A stretch of DNA of 64,000 nucleotides. It comes from Panopea generosa. Lineage: Eukaryota; Mollusca; Bivalvia; Adapedonta; Hiatellidae. The stretch is from positions 20,727,049 to 20,791,048 of the forward strand of contig CM055902.1 in the NCBI GenBank assembly GCA_029582155.1, given 5' to 3'. The notes under the pieces are model-generated. The model worked only from the letters and a program-made list of their open reading frames with translations. It ran no database searches and was not told where the DNA came from. Shown piece by piece: positions 35,040-45,960 of this stretch. Made by a program: the position numbers and the translations under genes. Numbering within the stretch: the stretch's first letter is position 1; every line of letters starts with the position of its first letter.

Positions 35040-36590
35040 ACTGCACTTTATCGCCATGACCATTCTGCAGAGGCCAAGGGGGGATTCTTTTATTAGAAGT
35101 TATAAAAACTTGAAGCCCCTGTGTGATTCCATTTAAGAATAGCTTATTACCGCTGTCGGACTAGTGAACACCGTCACTGAAAAGACTCGTATCCGCTTCC
35201 GCAATATCTGGATATCTTATGCATGACCCATTCAATTTAAGGACTTCAGTGGCCACCTTACTATTAACCCTTACCCGTACTTTGTCTAAAGCTTTATGGT
35301 TACTTTCACCCCTCCAGGAAAGGCGAAGTAAAATCTGAGACCAAACTTTTAACACCCCTGGAATTAATTATTTTATAAATTGTAACAACTTTACAATGCT
35401 GTTTCTCAAGTCGGCAGCTGGTATTCGTCCAATATCGTTGCCTCTGACGTGCAATACCAGTATATGTGGAGGGTCCTCCAACGACAACAACAATCTCAGC
35501 GTCCTTCGTAACTGGTAGCAACGCATTTCAACCCTCCCTTGCCACCATAGGCTGGCACCATACCGTCTTAATCCCAAGCTGACGCCAGCTGCTGTGGACT
35601 GCCTCGCAAAAGTAAATGCCCTTTTGATGATAGACGATCCAACAATCCATACTCTAGTACTGACATCTGCAATACTTAACTTGCAGTCAGTAATAAGCCC
35701 ATTAAAACCCTAGCTTTTCGGTAGGTACTCTTATGTATCTTTTAAATGATCTCGACCCTCATCTACCTAGTTCTTTTATGCCACTGTCAGACATACCTTT
35801 ACACATTAACGTACTGCATTCATTGGATTCTTTCCTGCAACCAAACAAAAAATCATCCAAATAATGAAGAACACAACCATGCTCTTCCCTTTGTTTTATT
35901 GCCCACTCCAAAAAGGTTGAAAATGTTTCAAAAAGAGAGCAGGAAATGGAACATCCCATAGAAAGACACATGTCATAAAAGCACTTTCCTCCTAAACTAA
36001 AACCCAGTAGCTCATAGTCTGATGGACTGACTGGCAATAACCTAAATGCCTTAATATCCATTTTTCCTAATAAGGCCCTCCTGTCCAAGGGTACTGACCA
36101 TAGCCACTGCTTCGTCAAATGAGGCGTAATGAACTTTACACAACTCTTCACTAATAAAGTCATTTACGCTTGAACCAAGAGGATGTGACATGTTGTATGA
36201 GTCGAAAAGTTTTATCCTTTTTAGGCACAATACCAATGGGGGATAATCTAATATTGGGAAATGGTTTCTCCCCAAAAGGGCCTGCCATTCTACCTAAAGC
36301 TACTTCTTTATTCACTAAATCAAAGGCAGCTTTTTCGTTACTTTTAACAGAAACTAGGTTTTTACAGTATGTTGGAACCCTTCGACCACTGTAGTACAGA
36401 GGGAAGCCAAATTGTAACCCATCTATTAATTCCTTTTTGACTGCATTCTCTGGATAAAATTCCATAGCTCGACTCAATGACTCAATTCGAATTGGGGTAT
36501 TGCCGAGGGGCGCTATATCTGGGGAAACCACGTGGTAAACGTAGCTTAATATACTATTAGTATTACCCTGTACATCCTCAGTGGTTCCGG
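35040..36590 (-). pseudogene. DIRS-like retroelement: RT and SGNH-hydrolase part, decayed
   Basis: Minus strand, reading from 36590 down. A leader segment is followed by reverse transcriptase blocks: FGFPLYYSGRR, SPIGIVPKKDKTFRLIQHV, then after a frameshift (about 36170) LGSSVNDFI, then after another (about 36085) ALLGKMDIKAFRLLPV, MGCSISCSLFE and the catalytic YLDDFLF (35840-35866). The motif set is that of DIRS/tyrosine-recombinase retroelements. After a deletion the frame resumes as an SGNH-hydrolase-like domain: VWIVGSSI (block I, 35632-35640) to SDGVH (35164-35175), with a stop right after the His. RNase H and tyrosine recombinase were not found. Confidence 0.7.
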
Positions 36591-36623
36591 TGTAACGTTG
36601 TAAACTGACCCCCATCGAATAAT

Positions 36624-36668
36624 GACCGGGGGGGTTCATTATTTTATATAAAATAATGAACCCCCGGT
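36624..36668. repeat. perfect-looking palindrome
   Basis: 'gaccgggggggttcattatt' then 'ttatataaaataatgaaccc' then 'ccggtc': a hairpin around TTTATATAAA, subterminal in the insertion. Related units are at 39230-39365. Confidence 0.8.
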
Positions 36669-36680
36669 CATAATATTATT

Positions 36681-36709
36681 AACCTAACCCAAACCCTAAC
36701 CCTAACCCA
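36681..36709 (+). repeat. short (CCCTAA)n-like tract
   Basis: aacctaacccaaaccctaac followed by cctaaccc: four to five telomere-like units, probably incidental and internal to the insertion. Confidence 0.6.
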
Positions 36710-36719
36710 TCTAAGGTAC

Positions 36720-37010
36720 ACTTACAACATAATTATCCCCTGCCGATAGACATCGGAGGATAATATGGTAATGGCACCCGTCCGTGCGTGCGTCCGTGCG
36801 TGCGTCCGTGCAACATTTTTGTGACCGCAACTCCTCATTCATTATAGGATGGAATCGATTCAAACTTTCAGGGATTACTACTACTAATGCTTAGTTGTGG
36901 AGGAAGAAACAAATCTTGGAATTGCTCAACCCGTTCTGGAGTTATGGCCCTTTTTTCAAATGGCATCGGCGGGAGATATGGCTGTCATTCGACTGCAGCC
37001 CTTGTTTTTT
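36720..37010 (+). repeat. dispersed repeat with 'gccgatagacatcggagg' head
   Basis: Contains (GTGCGTCC)n (36782-36812), 'gtgaccgcaactcctcattc' and 'ctggagttatggcccttttt', ending 'gcagcccttgttttt'. This style of repeat is widespread in bivalves. The 61-codon frame at 36887 is not coding. Confidence 0.55.
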
Positions 37011-37129
37011 TTCTAAGAAGTGTTCCTAGCTTCCCTGGTTTCTTTAAAAACACATTACAACTTTATATATAAGTCGTGACGGGTATCGTAACAGAAACTT
37101 AGTTAACATATTGTGCAATGGCTTTGACT

Positions 37130-37500
37130 GTTATAAAGGGGTATAATTATTGCTCAAGACGTGTTACTTAAAAGCTCTTGAAAAGTGACAAAAATCACCC
37201 AAACCTCCAGGGGAATGCCTATATTTCAATATTATACTGAAATTCGAACAACATCTTATTGTCATGGGCGTCACAGGTCATAAAACATGGGACGTCCCCA
37301 CAACCGATTTGCATATTTTATGCCTTATATTGATATAATTGTTTTTTCTACTTAAAAACGCCTGAAAAGTGACAAAAATACCCAAAATCCAAAGAAGGAT
37401 GTCTCTTCAACAATATACTGACATTTGAATAATTTCTAACGACGAGGAGCGTCACAGGTTATTAAACCACTGGGCTACCCCACACCCGTTTCGACTATTT
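37130..37500 (+). repeat. two tandem ~185-bp units
   Basis: Both copies carry 'ctgaaaagtgacaaaaat(c)accca', 'gcgtcacaggt' and 'cccacacccg'-like ends. Confidence 0.65.
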
Positions 37501-38059
37501 TTGGAGGTATATATGAGTGACATATAAGTGACATAATGAAGGTTAAGGGTATTTGACATCACTTTCAACATTGTGCTTTTCCACGTATAAATTGCCTTTT
37601 TACAATCTTGCACTCCAGAAAATGAACTATTTTACCGTCAATAGCATTTTTTCGTAATAAGCCCGCGAGCCCATGCTACTACGAAATTAGTGCAACATGT
37701 AGGATGCAATAAAAAAATGATGTTTCCTCTAAAATTTCGGACAAAATCACCATAACATAAGTTCCAGAATGCTTACACTACATTGTACAGAGGGTAAATT
37801 AATAAGTATATACATGTATACGTAACATAATTATACGTTATACCTTGCATATAATGCGATGTCACAAAGTTACGAGGCTGTTGAAGGTACTATCTCACCG
37901 AATCTTGGAAAAATCTTGGAAAAATAAAACTTAAGCCTGTTGAAATACTTGAAGCATGAAACTTTTATAGGTAACAAAAAGATTTAGATCTAAAACATGT
38001 TCTAAACAAAAAGTCATGCACCTTTAAAGCAGGAGTTTCGTGATCTATGTTCTAAGTAT

Positions 38060-38205
38060 GTTCTACCGTGTATCTTGAAAGTTGCAGGGGTTCCAAGGTG
38101 CAAAAGGATTCTTTTATGTATCCCTCTTCCATTAGGTCATTTATTTCTATCGGCAAAGGTTTGATACGGCAAAACAATATCCCTTTGGTGAGACCTATCC
38201 ACTTT
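38060..38205 (-). pseudogene. possible LTR-retroelement pol fragment
   Basis: On the minus strand one frame is open for about 45 codons and includes RIKPLPIEINDLMEEGYIKES, shortened here to its core PLPIEINDLMEEG. This resembles the 'I...L...G-x-I-x-x-S' segment before the RT palm in Ty3/BEL-type elements. Too short to assign firmly. Confidence 0.2.
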
Positions 38206-38245
38206 AATAAGCAAGCGCGCTACCATTGCGCCACCGAGGCTCACA
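38205..38245 (-). repeat. tRNA-like 5' half (A box), SINE scrap
   Basis: Minus strand reads GCCTCGGTGGCGCAATGGTAG then CGCGC, an A-box/D-arm-like sequence; no B box follows. Confidence 0.4.
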
Positions 38246-39229
38246 AAAGTGGTAAGTATTTAAAAGAGGATGCGTAGTTCGGCCTCAACCTGGATAGCTG
38301 GTTTTTAAGATGCGTTGTTATGCCACCGCAATTCGAAGAATAGAGTGAATTAAGGTGGCTTGCCAGTCTTCTTTGACGTCGGTCGACGTAATAATGGTCG
38401 AAAAGTAAAGATATCGTATTGCCCTGATATTTGGTATTCATATACAAGGACACCTCCCCTTCATTTTGTACGATTCAGATCTTTTATATTCCTTTTTTGT
38501 TTAGCAAAGGGCTGTTTCGTACAATTAATTAATGAAAAATTGAAGTATCTGGAGTAAAATTGGCTTATTTTTTTCGCTGGATTAATTTCAAAAACAACAT
38601 TCGGATACTCTTGACAAGGGAAACAGAATGATATAAGTCAGTGTTGTCAATCGGAAATTTCATAAAATGTCACTATAAGGGCGTTAAATGTTTTAAAAAA
38701 TGCGCGATTCTTTTGATCTTAGAGTAGCACCATACGAGCTTCGGTGAACGATTTGGTCGGCGGAAAACGATTCAATTTACTAACGACTTACGCAGTCTTT
38801 TTGCTAGGAAAATTCCGAACAAGTTTATGAAATAAAAAAGGGGGTCTTTCCGTGAAATATTTCATGACCAGAATCATTTCAGATGACTAATAAAAGATGA
38901 TAATACACTGTTTGTAAACAAAACCAAATTATCCTCCAGCCTAAATATCGGTTCTCTCTATTTCTATAGTAACCTTAAAACGACTTAGGTATATCTTCTA
39001 TTATTGTAATACTTCTCTTTAAGTACAATAATGATAATTCAAATGAAAACCCTTTTAAATTTCATTTTTCAATAGATGTACGTTTATTTCTTAGCGGGGC
39101 CTCTAAGTTATACTGCTGTTGTGTCAGCTGTAGACGCAGCAGCAGCAGAAACAACAACAACAACAAATAAAAGCAATAGAAACACGACAGTGACTTGAAT
39201 TGATATAGAGTATGTTAGTAATAGGTTAG

Positions 39230-39365
39230 GCGGGGGGTCAATATTTTATAGATAAAATCGGGGGGGGGGGGGGGGGGGGGGGGGCATTATTTTATAAGGG
39301 GTGTCAGTATTTTATAGAAAAGGGGTCATTATTCTATATAAAATAATGACCGGGGTCATTATTCT
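39230..39365 (+). repeat. subterminal repeats and poly-G tract
   Basis: Several copies of 'ggggtcattattttata' plus a run of about 25 G (39259-39284) near the right end of the insertion. Confidence 0.8.
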
Positions 39366-39390
39366 ATGGGGGTCAGTTTACAACGTTACA

Positions 39391-39625
39391 CCGGCAGCTG
39401 TTACATCCGCTGGCACGTCGGTTGCCATTTGAGTACCAAGCGATTGAATTATTTGTGGCGTCACTTGCCGCACGACCTCCCTGACGACCTCTGGCAACAC
39501 TTACTGCTGCTCAACTGTCGCAGGTATGGGGCTGGAGGCTCTGGCACATGGTTTGGGATGGGTCTTGAAGGCCTCCCACGGGCGTAAGGACTCCCACGGG
39601 CGTAAGATGGCCTCTAGCATTGTTA
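39391..39625 (-). pseudogene. DIRS-like retroelement: gag-like 5' part
   Basis: Minus strand segment on the far side of the 2,800-bp insertion. One frame reads VLPEVVREVVRQVTPQ and then TQMATDVPADVTAAG up to the CCGG site, where it continues in frame with the ORF at 36590. Slightly upstream, in another frame, is an Arg/Pro-rich stretch (PYARGRPSRPIPNHVPEPP), so a frameshift separates the two. This fits a retroelement gag C-terminus. Confidence 0.5.
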
Positions 39626-39929
39626 CAGGTTTGATTGTATTCACAATGAAATTCATCGTGCCGACCAATACTGCCCCCAAGCAACTACGACAAGCTACAT
39701 GAAATATCTACTTTAAACCATGTATCATTGATATAAATAATAAACTGCTTCGTTATTTCCAACATTGTTTTAAACCAAAACGGTTGGTAAAGTTTTTCTC
39801 GATGACGAAATCCGATTACGCTACGTCGCGTCTTGTCATTGGTTTTCGTACTTGTTAAAAATCCATCAAAATCAAGGAACAACAGTTATGTACGGTGTTC
39901 CGTTTGGACCATCGCGTTTTTTTATTTCA

Positions 39930-40205
39930 GATTGTATGAAACACTGGTATGCTTGTTTCCAGATGAGCAAAATTCAAACAGATAAAAATATAGTGTGAAG
40001 CGGTCGCGAACAGATTATATGGAACACTGGTATGCTTGTTTCCAGCTGAACAAAATTCAAAACAGACAAAAATATAGTGTGAAACGGTCGCGTACAGATT
40101 GTATGGAACACTGGTATGCTTGTTTCCAGCTGAACAAAATTCAAAACAGACAAAAATATAGTGTGAAACGGTCGCGTACAGATTGTATGGAACACTGGTA
40201 TTGCG
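39930..40205 (+). repeat. 84-bp tandem repeat, about 3.3 units
   Basis: Unit: 'acagattgtatggaacactg', 'gtatgcttgtttccagctga', 'acagacaaaaatatagtgtg', 'aaacggtcgcgt'. 84 is a multiple of three, so both strands show repetitive open frames; neither is taken as a gene. Confidence 0.9.
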
Positions 40206-40689
40206 ATTTAAGAACTTATCAACTTAACACTTACACACCGGGATCACTCCGAAATGTACAACATAATAATCACCCATCAGTGTTGAGGTTGGACTATCAA
40301 GAAAACAAATAAAAATTGCATAAACTTAAAAGAATGTGTAGACTTGTAGCCTGTGTTCCACTTTGTGGTATAAACGTCCTTGTTTAACCTTAAAATTCAC
40401 TGTGCAACTTTCAAATTGAAACGCCACGTGAAAAGGCGAAATATTTATAAATATGTCCAGTATAAATTGAATATACAAAATCCTGGAAACCTAATTGCAA
40501 TCATTCTTAGCAATAGTACTTAGTGTACATGCCGGTCACAATGTATATCTTCCAACATATTTAAGTATACCGGGGCGTGTGATCTTTTAGATGTTGAAAT
40601 GCTTTCTCAAGTATACCCCAGTTAGCGTTTATTTTTCTCCATGTTTTGGAATAGTGTATTTCTTAAAAATATCTTTTAATATATCCTGG

Positions 40690-41290
40690 TTACTTTCACC
40701 AGTTCTTTGAGCGTTTTTTATGTGTGGATATAAAATCATGTACAATGTTATCCATACTTTTGCGATCTTGTAATCCAACGTTTTGCTTGCCGTTACCTTA
40801 ATGAATTTCTGGGGCCATGTAAACTGGGAATCCTCTGTATAAATGTGTTGTTTTTGTTTGAATCAAAATTGCTGTTTGTATTCAAGCGGTCCTACTTTCG
40901 CCAAAATCAGCAAGTTTGGCCGGCAAAGGTTTTGTTTGCCACATATTTTCTTAATCTTCCACAACATTGAAATGTTGATTGGAAACAAGGACGTCATCAG
41001 GCTTAAGATCCCTATGGGCAATGTCTCACTCCTTCAAATACACCAATCCTTTGCAAATATCATTCGAACAAATGTGTAGTGTGCAAACAGTCATTAAGAG
41101 GTGATACTTTGCTCTCATGACCAAAATTACTAAAATCAAAGTACAAATATTCAATCAAACATGAAAAACTCTGATTTGTAAAAGCTGTCAAACTTAACGA
41201 TGTTTTCATGATTAATAGAGCGCCTAGAACAAAATCGCATCGCCTTCAAGCATGTCATTCAGTATCACCTCTTTATTGTCATTTGTCCTA
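40690..41290 (-). pseudogene. protein kinase pseudogene
   Basis: In one minus-strand frame: INHENIVKFDSFYKSEF (alpha-C/beta-4 region), ICKGLVYLKE, catalytic loop HRDLKPDDVLVSN (about 41016-40978), ADFGESR (DFG at 40908-40900), a gap, then TTHLYRGFPVYMAPEI (APE about 40815), in N- to C-terminal order. At least four in-frame stops (for example YLKE-stop-DIAHRD and NVVED-stop) and frame shifts in the N-lobe disable it. No introns interrupt the motifs, so it may be a processed copy. The sub-family is uncertain. The 78-codon + frame at 40843 is its shadow. Confidence 0.72.
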
Positions 41291-41299
41291 CATAGTTTC

Positions 41300-42250
41300 A
41301 TCCCACTATAGCTACCCCTATCGAGTGTCTATAAAATACTGAACGGAACAGCTACATGTGTAGCCCATCCCTTGACATTTATGTTTCTAACTCGCCACCT
41401 GACATTTTATGTATTTTCTCAAAAAGAATCGAAACAATTTCCTCAATTTCTTTGAAATTTTGGTTTGAATAAGAAAGATCCTTTAGGACAACAGAGGCCA
41501 TGTTTGTATTATTTAATTTAAAAAATAATTAACATAAACAAATAGTAATAACCCTACTCCATATTATTACAAAAAATGGAAATACAAAAGTGACGGATTA
41601 GCAGTTCCATTCAGTGTACTTGAATGGCATCTGATGCTGTACCTAGAAAACCAGTTAATCTATTTTCCGCTTCATCTTTGCCGACAAGGAAATCAGTGCT
41701 GGTTATTTAAGCACCATCTGACAGAGGCTTGGGTCTCAACTGTAAAGTATGTGAAAGTGAGGGAAAAGGCACACTTACATTATCATATATAATTGAAAGA
41801 TACACGCTAGATAAATAAGAAGTTTCATATTTAAGCATGGTTTTGATTTTGGTCTTGAAATGTTGACTATTTAGATTACTTTATAGCATGTCATCAGATT
41901 TCTGAGGAATTGTGATCGATTATTTTCCTGTCAGACATAAAATCATATAATTTATCCAAGGTCTTGATCAGTCATAGAAAGATTTTTAAAAGATAATGAA
42001 GCACGTCTGAGAATGATTTTTCTTTCTCTTCAAATTGCGGAGATTATAATTAATCCGAAAAAATGGAAAAGCTATCAAATTAATCATTAGTAAAAATGTG
42101 TTTATAGGACACGGATGTCCCCGCTACGGGTTTTTCTAATTAAATACAATTATTTCGAAAAGGGGCCACCCAGAACTTGGTAGATTGTTACGGAAATCGA
42201 ACTTGACATGAAGTTCATTATTATATAACAAGAAAAATCATGAAAAAACG
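41300..42250. other. intergenic AT-rich sequence
   Basis: No exon or repeat unit could be defined; the first part may include unrecognisable N-lobe remains of the kinase copy. Confidence 0.35.
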
Positions 42251-42254
42251 AGCG

Positions 42255-42815
42255 ACAAGATGAATGCCATCGATAATACACTACGATTAAATTTAGTTCG
42301 ACGAAAGAGGCGATCTTCCGCGACTTTATGTACTTTTAAATGAAATTGTCTGAATCTGAATTTATGCGACGTAGGGCCTATTACAGAACTTTTCTGTGAT
42401 TATACTAAACATTTCTGAATAGAACGCCGAAATCTATATTGGCGACAAGTTTATCTTTTCAAGCAGAAAGCCGGTAACATTTGCTTCAGGGACTATTTTC
42501 ATCGTTGCTATGCGATATTCTAATTAGTATGGACACTCCAGCATTTCAGCATTCGCTACGCTCCATTAAATAGCAATCTTGTGCAGACTGAGACATAAAT
42601 ATTAAAAGTAATGACTCAAACACGTTTGAACGTCATTGTTTTGTTTTTTTTAACATTATAAAGTTACTATCATCCGACAGATACATAAATAATCAAGAAC
42701 TACATTTTCTCGAGTAGTTTGAAACCGTGAGGAAGCAGTTGTTTGGTGCATATGAAATGAGCAAAAGATAATCAACATACGATACTAAATAGATGCCAGA
42801 AAGTCTGGCGCCTCA
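42255..42815 (-). repeat. dispersed repeat, inverted partner of 17951-18545
   Basis: Reverse complement matches 17951-18545 ('gtagggcctattacagaact', 'ctccattaaatagcaatctt', 'tctggcgcctcaaaaa'). Confidence 0.7.
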
Positions 42816-43499
42816 AAAATCAGTTTCCCCAGTAATATTCCTATGTTGAAGTAAATGTCACCTTACAGGGTTCCAATATATCCCAGCCCCTTGATTGCAG
42901 AATATCCAGTCCCTTGCTAATGCTAGGATAATTTATATTGTATATGATCAAGTTTGACATAAAGGTAATTGAGAGGAAGAGAGGAAAATTGTCACGACTT
43001 CAAAACTCAAATTGAATAAAAAAAAATACCATAAATGGATGAAATAAATAGAACTTTTCGTTTTCCATAGTATTCCTATGTAAAACTCAAAGTCCCCTTA
43101 CAGAACCTCTATAAAAACAGACCCGTTGATTTTTAAAAACTTTAAACCCCTACTCATACGGCCGGTCTATATCAAACATGAATAATTTTTTCTGACCTGT
43201 TGTTTAGAAGAAAACTTTTGAAAAGTGTCTATTTTAACACTTTTGTACAAACTTGAAACAACAACTTATGAAAACATAGGCAAACGCAGTTCTATTTAAA
43301 AAAGATATTAATGTTTATTATAATTAAAGTTGAGCATCATTACTACATATATACTTTCAAAATCTGTTGAGCGTTCCATCAGAAGATTTTTTAAGTTTTT
43401 GACAAGTTTTAGTAATGGCGGCCATCTCGAGTTTCAGATTGAAATATAAAAATCTCCTATGCAATAAAAACATCCATGTGAAGTTTAAATTTTAATTGA

Positions 43500-43600
43500 C
43501 ATATTGGTTTCAGAGGAAGTGCTGTTAAATGACAACAGACGACGAACAACGGGCCATCGCGTAAGCCCTTTGCCCAGTAGAGCTAAAAATGATACCCTCA
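43500..43600 (-). repeat. dispersed bivalve-style repeat head, minus strand
   Basis: Minus strand reads 'ttttagctctactgggcaaa', 'gggcttacgcgatgg', the same head as at 58430 ('tttagctctactggccaaag'). Coding frames here are dismissed. Confidence 0.6.
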
Positions 43601-43759
43601 AATGTTATAAAAAAAGGGGGTTTCTGTGGCTCTTTTGGACCCCACTTTGGGTGGTCTGCTTTGAAGAAAATTTATATGGGTTTATACATTCAAAGTGTAA
43701 AAGTATCAAAAGAAATAACAATGAATAAGGTCCTGACGAGGAGCAAAAGTTAACCCCAG

Positions 43760-44260
43760 GGTGGAGAAAAAATGAGTATCATACTTTCAAATGGGCTGTT
43801 CCTAAAAGATAAAAAGAGATACTTTTCCAGTTCCAATAAAATTTTTATTACACAATTTACGATTTGAAATAACGAGTCACAGATGTTAAGTGCAATAACA
43901 TATAGAACAGAATAAAACACAATTACAAGTAAACTAAACATCAACTTCCAAGGTGTTGTTCATAAAACCAATCACACAGACAAGTATGTTAATATTCCAA
44001 ATTAAACTGAAATTCAACACAAAAGTTGAATTAATCAATAAATAACAACTTAAACTATTCATATCTTACCATAAAATCTCAACATTAAAATAATTTAAAT
44101 ACAAAATCTTGTGACAATCTATAAATTCCAAACATATGAAAATTTGTTTTGTGTAACTTTAATTTATGAAAGGAAAAAATTTAACTTATCGAACTGAAAG
44201 AGACAAATAGTGAAAAGGGTATTTTGTACTGTATGAGATTGTACATATATACATCAATGA
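43760..44260. other. AT-rich spacer
   Basis: Nothing recognised. Confidence 0.35.
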
Positions 44261-44319
44261 TTTCATTTCTTCGTTTCTTTTGGAGACTGCATTGTAGTCA
44301 CAAATATATCCATATAAAC

Positions 44320-44515
44320 CTGAAATATCATTTTAAACCAATGATATGCTCTGTACTTATTAGGGACGATTTCTTGACCAATCATTCCATAGTGGTTTAA
44401 CTGCGACCAAGAGCCATGTTGGACATGACCGGTTGCTATCAACAAAACTCCGGTTACCGGGAGTTTATGAATTTCAAGAGTTATATCTAAACTTATTAAA
44501 ATAGCTCGTGTCCAC
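44320..44515 (-). CDS. candidate internal exon, unknown gene (minus)
   Basis: Minus strand: acceptor (tctttattatctgtcag|), then one base and 65 open codons to a donor (TTTCAG|GTTTAT). The peptide includes WTRAILISLDITLEI, then LPVTGVLLIATGHVQHGS and YGMIGQEIVPNKYRAYHW. Composition is strongly protein-like. Family not recognised, neighbouring exons not found; an isolated pseudogene or mobile-element exon is possible. Confidence 0.3.
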
Positions 44516-44689
44516 CTGACAGATAATAAAGAAAAGCAAAACAAAGAATTATTATATCTAAGTGCGAGAAATAAATCGTGTTGTTGATAGATCAAAATCG
44601 GCGTTGGTAATCTTTTTTCCTGTTTACGGTCGGTGGTACCTTACAATATTAGGGATTTGAATGTATCAATGAATATCATGAGTGATGGG

Positions 44690-45670
44690 CCGACGTTTCA
44701 GACAAGACACGCAATTTCATGGGGTTTTTACATTAAAGTGTGACTTTGACATTTGTGTGGGTATTTCTACAGGTAATTGCAAGCGACACATCATCATGAT
44801 ATGTTGATCACTTGTGCCGAGATATTTTAAAAGCCCTCCATGTAAGAAAAAGTTACAGACCAGACATGACATATCCAACAAACTGAAAGTGTGACCTTGA
44901 CCTTTAAGGAAAGGTTCTGGGTCTTACACCAGACTTGTCATGTCATGTTGATCAATTGAGCCAAGTATTTTTTAAATCCGTCCATGTATGACAAAGTTAC
45001 AGACTGGACCTGAAATCTCAAACAGACTGAAAGTGTCGTCAAACAAACTCAGTGTGACCTTCACCTTTGAGGTACTGGTCTGGGGTTTATGTGCAACACG
45101 TCAGCATGTCATGTTGTTCAATTGAGCCAAGTTAAATCCCTTCATATAAGACAAAGTTACAGACCAGACAAAATATCAAATTAAAAGTGACATTGGCCTT
45201 TAAGGAAAGGTTCTGGGTGTTACATGCGACACTTCAACATGTCGTGCTGATCAATTGAACCAAGTGTTTTTTAATCCATCCATGTATGACAAAGTTACAG
45301 ATAGGACACGGAATGTCACACACTCAAAAGTGTTGTTAAACAAACTCAAAGTGTGACTTTGGCCTTTGAGGTACGGTTATGGGTCTTATGCGTGACACGT
45401 CCTCATGACGTGATGATAAATTGAGTCTAGTGTTTTTGAAATCTATCTTTGTGACAAAATTACAGATCAGACACGAAATATCGAACAGACTGAAAGTATT
45501 TTCAAACTTAGTTAATGTGACCTTTACCTTTGAGGCGGGAGTCTGGGTGTTACACATCGCCATGTGATGTTGGTCATTTGTAACAAGTGCTTATAAAATT
45601 CATCTGTGCATGACAAAGTTACAGGCCAAAACTGAACTATCGGACGGACGGGCACTGCGATTACTATATG
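44690..45670 (-). repeat. antisense copy of the 8.2-10.1 kb array
   Basis: The minus strand carries 'tgtcatacatggatggattt', 'aggtcaaggtcacactttga' and 'tgtttgagatttc...gtctg', in units of about 160 bp, matching the later, more diverged units of the + strand array. Confidence 0.8.
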
Positions 45671-45834
45671 CCACCCAAATATTTGAGGGTTTATCATCAA
45701 CAAATTTCAATTTGTTGCCTTTTTCAGTAGTTAAAACATATTATAAACAATTTTTTATAAAATTTGCCGTATAACACTACCTTCCCACTTTAAAAAAAAA
45801 CTGTGTTCATTAAATGTTGAAGCATAGTCAATAT

Positions 45835-45960
45835 ATTTCTATATTAGAGCCATTCTTAAAAAATAATTTGTTTGCCGTGCTCCTACCTACACACTCAAAA
45901 TTGCAGCTACCTACACTCTTTTTTTTTTCACGATTTCTGTCCATTTTTGTTTAATGGAAG
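45835..45960 (-). repeat. dispersed repeat end ('gtaggtag' family)
   Basis: 'ttaaaaaataatttgtttgc' and 'gtgctcctacctacacact' relate to about 500-580 (+) and 57590-57800 (+). Confidence 0.5.

Larger units (their letters stand above)
36591..39390. mobile_element. 2,800-bp insertion, TGT...ACA termini, CCGG duplication
   Basis: The left end reads TGTAACGTTGTAAACTGACC and then CCCAT-GAATAATGACC; the right end is its reverse complement with one mismatch over about 38 bp. CCGG lies directly outside each end (36587-36590 and 39391-39394). Removing the insert with one CCGG rejoins the DIRS-like frame on the minus strand without a shift. Subterminal palindromes of 'ggtcattattttatat' follow both ends. 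TGT/ACA termini plus 4-bp duplications are described for Ginger-type transposons, but no integrase was seen, so it is non-autonomous or decayed. Confidence 0.65.

Noticed and set aside
36681-36709. Chromosome end or telomere fusion point
   Set aside because: Only four to five imperfect CCCTAA units inside a bounded insertion.
39995-40312. 105-codon ORF on + and 73-codon ORF on -
   Set aside because: 84-bp repeat divisible by three keeps both strands open; no start context or homology.
40843-41079. 78-codon + strand ORF
   Set aside because: Shadow of the kinase pseudogene on the minus strand.
43504-43728. 74-codon ORF with a possible acceptor before it
   Set aside because: Its first 100 bp are the antisense head of a common dispersed repeat (also at 58430).
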